Shown here: piece after piece, positions 62,187 through 64,000 of the stretch | How positions within the stretch are numbered: the first letter of the stretch is position 1 | Layout of the letters: each line of letters starts with the position of its first letter | Source of the DNA: CAVXHQ01 sp963761735 | GTDB lineage: Bacteria; Pseudomonadota; Alphaproteobacteria; Rhodobacterales; Rhodobacteraceae | DNA: 64,000 nt | Direction: 5' to 3' | Assembly: GCA_963761735.1 (NCBI GenBank) | Contig: CAVXHQ010000005.1 | Location: 992,001-1,056,000, forward strand | Notes under the pieces: model-generated | What the model was told of the DNA's origin: nothing | The model's input: the letters and a program-made list of their open reading frames with translations, nothing else | Databases searched by the model: none | Program-made: the position numbers and the translations under genes

Positions 62187-64000
62187 TTATTCCTCGGGGA
62201 TGACCAAGGCGTAAAGCTGGCCCCGAACGACATAATTCAACGCGTTGTCGCCAATGGCGGTCACCTGACCGCCTTCGAGGCTGTCGCCGATACCAACCCG
62301 GATATAACGTCCGTTGGACAGGCGGATCAGGGCGCTGCGGTTATTGGGCCGTCCGTAGACGCCGATCAGGTTCACCCGGCCAAGATCGATGACGCTTTCC
62401 TGCGTCGCGGCGGCAGCGACGGTTCTCGCCGTCGGTCCGGTCGGTGCGGCGGCCGCGCCAGAGGCAGGTTCCGGCTCGCCGTCGTCGTCTGCAGAACGGG
62501 GAATCCCTGCCGCTGCGGCGGGAGGCGCGGCCGGGGTTGGCGCGGGAGCGGCGGCCGCAGTGGCGGTTCTGGTGCGGGTCTGCGAATTAGCCACAACCTG
62601 AGAGAAGTTGCGCGGACGCGGGTCCGGGCGGGGCGCGCTTGCAACGGCCAGCCGCGTCGCTGTCGCCAGCGGATCGGGGCCCGCCGCGACGATTGCCGCA
62701 AGGGCCGAAGAGACCGTGTTTTCGACCGGCGGCGCCTCGAGGGCGTCTTCGACTGCATCCTCGACCGTCGTGTCGATTGTCGTATCTGCCGGGGCCGGAT
62801 CCTGTGACCGCACCGGAGGCCGGGGGCCCGCAAAGGCCACGAGGACGTCGGGGGCCGGAGCAGCCGAAAGATCTTCGGGCCGTCCGGGAGGACGCAGGCC
62901 ATCGAGGCTGACGCCACCCGGCAAGGCCGACGGGACCGACGCGATGTCCTCCACGATCCCGGCACCGGTGTCCTCGGCACTCCCGGCCTCTGCATCGGGC
63001 GCATCCGGGGGCGCATCCGGGAGCGGTTGTGTTGCGGCCGTCGCCGCGTCATCGATGGACAGCGGACCGAACAGATCGGCAAAGGCCGCGGGGCGCAGTG
63101 CAGGACGACCCGGCATCGTGGCCAGCGCATTGGGAAATCCGTTGTCCGTCACCGTCACCGTCGGTGTGGGCGCCGGCGGCGCCGGCGTGCCGGGGCGCGT
63201 CGGTGGTATGACCGGGGGGGCCGCTGCATAGATCACCATGCCACCGGGCGTCACGATCCCGTCCGCCGTCGCAAGCAGAAAGCCGCGGGCGTCGCGCGGA
63301 AATTCGACGTCCGCCCCCGGTGGGTTGCGCTGATCGGGAACCCTGCCGTCGGGTGCAATCGCCGCGAGGACAGGACGGTCGGCAATCGTGGTGGGCTCCG
63401 GCAGGGTGGTGGGGGAAACGCCGGACAGCACCTCTGCCTCGGGGCGCAGGGGCAGGCGCGGAGCGCGCAGCCAGACGCCGGTCGCGGCGTAGAACCGGTC
63501 GGCCTCTGCGGGCGTGGGGACCGCGCCACTGGCCACGCCGCGCGCCGGGATCACCGCAACCCGTTCGGGTTCCGGCAGCGGCGTGGGCGCGGGTGGATCG
63601 GTTTGCGCCAGTGGCCTGGCATCGGGGCCGACCTGTTCGGGCAATGCCGGGGCCGCATCGGCCGTCACCGGCCCCGCCGCGTCGGCAGGCTGACCGGGGG
63701 CCGTTTCGGCGCCCGGAGCGGCCAGTGCGGCGGCGATATCGGGGGCGTCTGGACCGGTCTCCAAGGGGACGACGATGTCCGTGTCAGCAGAACCGGTTTC
63801 AGCGGCACCGCCAACGTCCGCGCCGGACGGCGCACCGTCCTGAACCGGCGCCGGTTCGGGGGCCGCTGCAATCTGAACCTCGGGCTCCATCCCCAGCCAT
63901 GCGGCAACCCGGCTTTCGGGGAAAACCGCCGCCCAGGCCGCGACACCGGCCAATACGGCGATCAGCGCCGCGATCAGAATCGCGAGCAGGAACCGGGGCT
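62187..64000 (-). CDS. membrane-anchored Pro/Ala-rich protein with PilP-like C terminus (5' end outside window)
   Basis: The frame is open to the window edge. The first visible residues form a membrane span (RFLLAILIAALIAVLAGVAAW), then about 470 residues of Pro/Ala/Thr-rich low-complexity sequence. The final 75 residues (ESVIDLGRVNLIGVYGRPNNRS, RYIRVGIGDSLEGGQVTAIG, NYVVRGQLYALVIP) look like a small beta domain of the PilP/GspC (HR) type that docks on secretins. This suggests a role bridging the inner membrane to an outer membrane pore, or a cell-envelope adaptor. Coordinates of the real start are unknown. Confidence 0.7.
   Translation of the reverse strand, partial: PRFLLAILIAALIAVLAGVAAWAAVFPESRVAAWLGMEPEVQIAAAPEPAPVQDGAPSGADVGGAAETGSADTDIVVPLETGPDAPDIAAALAAPGAETAPGQPADAAGPVTADAAPALPEQVGPDARPLAQTDPPAPTPLPEPERVAVIPARGVASGAVPTPAEADRFYAATGVWLRAPRLPLRPEAEVLSGVSPTTLPEPTTIADRPVLAAIAPDGRVPDQRNPPGADVEFPRDARGFLLATADGIVTPGGMVIYAAAPPVIPPTRPGTPAPPAPTPTVTVTDNGFPNALATMPGRPALRPAAFADLFGPLSIDDAATAATQPLPDAPPDAPDAEAGSAEDTGAGIVEDIASVPSALPGGVSLDGLRPPGRPEDLSAAPAPDVLVAFAGPRPPVRSQDPAPADTTIDTTVEDAVEDALEAPPVENTVSSALAAIVAAGPDPLATATRLAVASAPRPDPRPRNFSQVVANSQTRTRTATAAAAPAPTPAAPPAAAAGIPRSADDDGEPEPASGAAAAPTGPTARTVAAAATQESVIDLGRVNLIGVYGRPNNRSALIRLSNGRYIRVGIGDSLEGGQVTAIGDNALNYVVRGQLYALVIPEE

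Overview
The window is a high-GC, gene-dense stretch of a bacterial chromosome, almost certainly from an alphaproteobacterium of the order Rhodobacterales (roseobacter/rhodobacter type). The clues are a tandem glycine riboswitch ahead of gcvT-gcvH-gcvP, a secG-pyrG pair, hflK-hflC with a DUF2065 gene, and several small protein families typical of that group (DUF2842, DUF6524, a 906-residue acidic protein). These assignments come from reading the translated sequence; no database search was possible. I saw no tRNA, rRNA or CRISPR array.

Layout. Bases 1-643 hold the remains of two transposases (IS3 type fused to IS481 type). Bases 722-5549 (minus) are one transport operon: ABC ATPase, binding protein, two permeases and a glutamine-synthetase-like ligase. 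Bases 5661-19820 are mostly housekeeping: terB-like, rlmJ, a MipA-type outer membrane protein, pyrG, secG, a DUF6524 gene, purA, a DUF2842 gene, a 906-residue acidic protein, thiamine pyrophosphokinase, sdaA, a glutathione transferase and rpiA. Bases 20335-24356 hold gor, hflK, hflC and a DUF2065 gene.

Bases 24594-30222 are a tight five-gene cluster that looks like an O-acylation system for an envelope or exported glycan. It encodes a secreted protein with four 49-residue CxxC repeats and Sel1-like repeats, two SGNH hydrolases, an MBOAT acyltransferase and a small membrane-anchored protein. By analogy with AlgK/AlgX/AlgJ/AlgI it may be a new variant of a glycan acetylation machine, and it is my main candidate for an undescribed system. 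Bases 31194-36448 encode a Pqi-type lipid transport complex with a split PqiA and an 1100-residue PqiB carrying five exact 100-residue repeats. katG follows, preceded by a Fur-superfamily-like palindrome, then an inositol-dehydrogenase-type gene and a YghU-type glutathione transferase.

Bases 41466-49412 are a surface-glycan locus: neuB, a capsule-type gene, an RgpF-type gene, neuC and two tandem Kdo-transferase (GT30) genes on the plus strand, with a frameshifted neuA facing them. The set implies synthesis of a sialic-acid-like nonulosonate, but the activating enzyme is interrupted by one extra base near 48957. Bases 49545-54298 are the glycine cleavage operon with its riboswitch. The rest holds a DegP protease, a small lipoprotein, a 2Fe-2S ferredoxin, an FG-GAP-like protein, divergent cobS/cobT, a Kef-type antiporter and a large membrane-anchored protein cut by the window edge.
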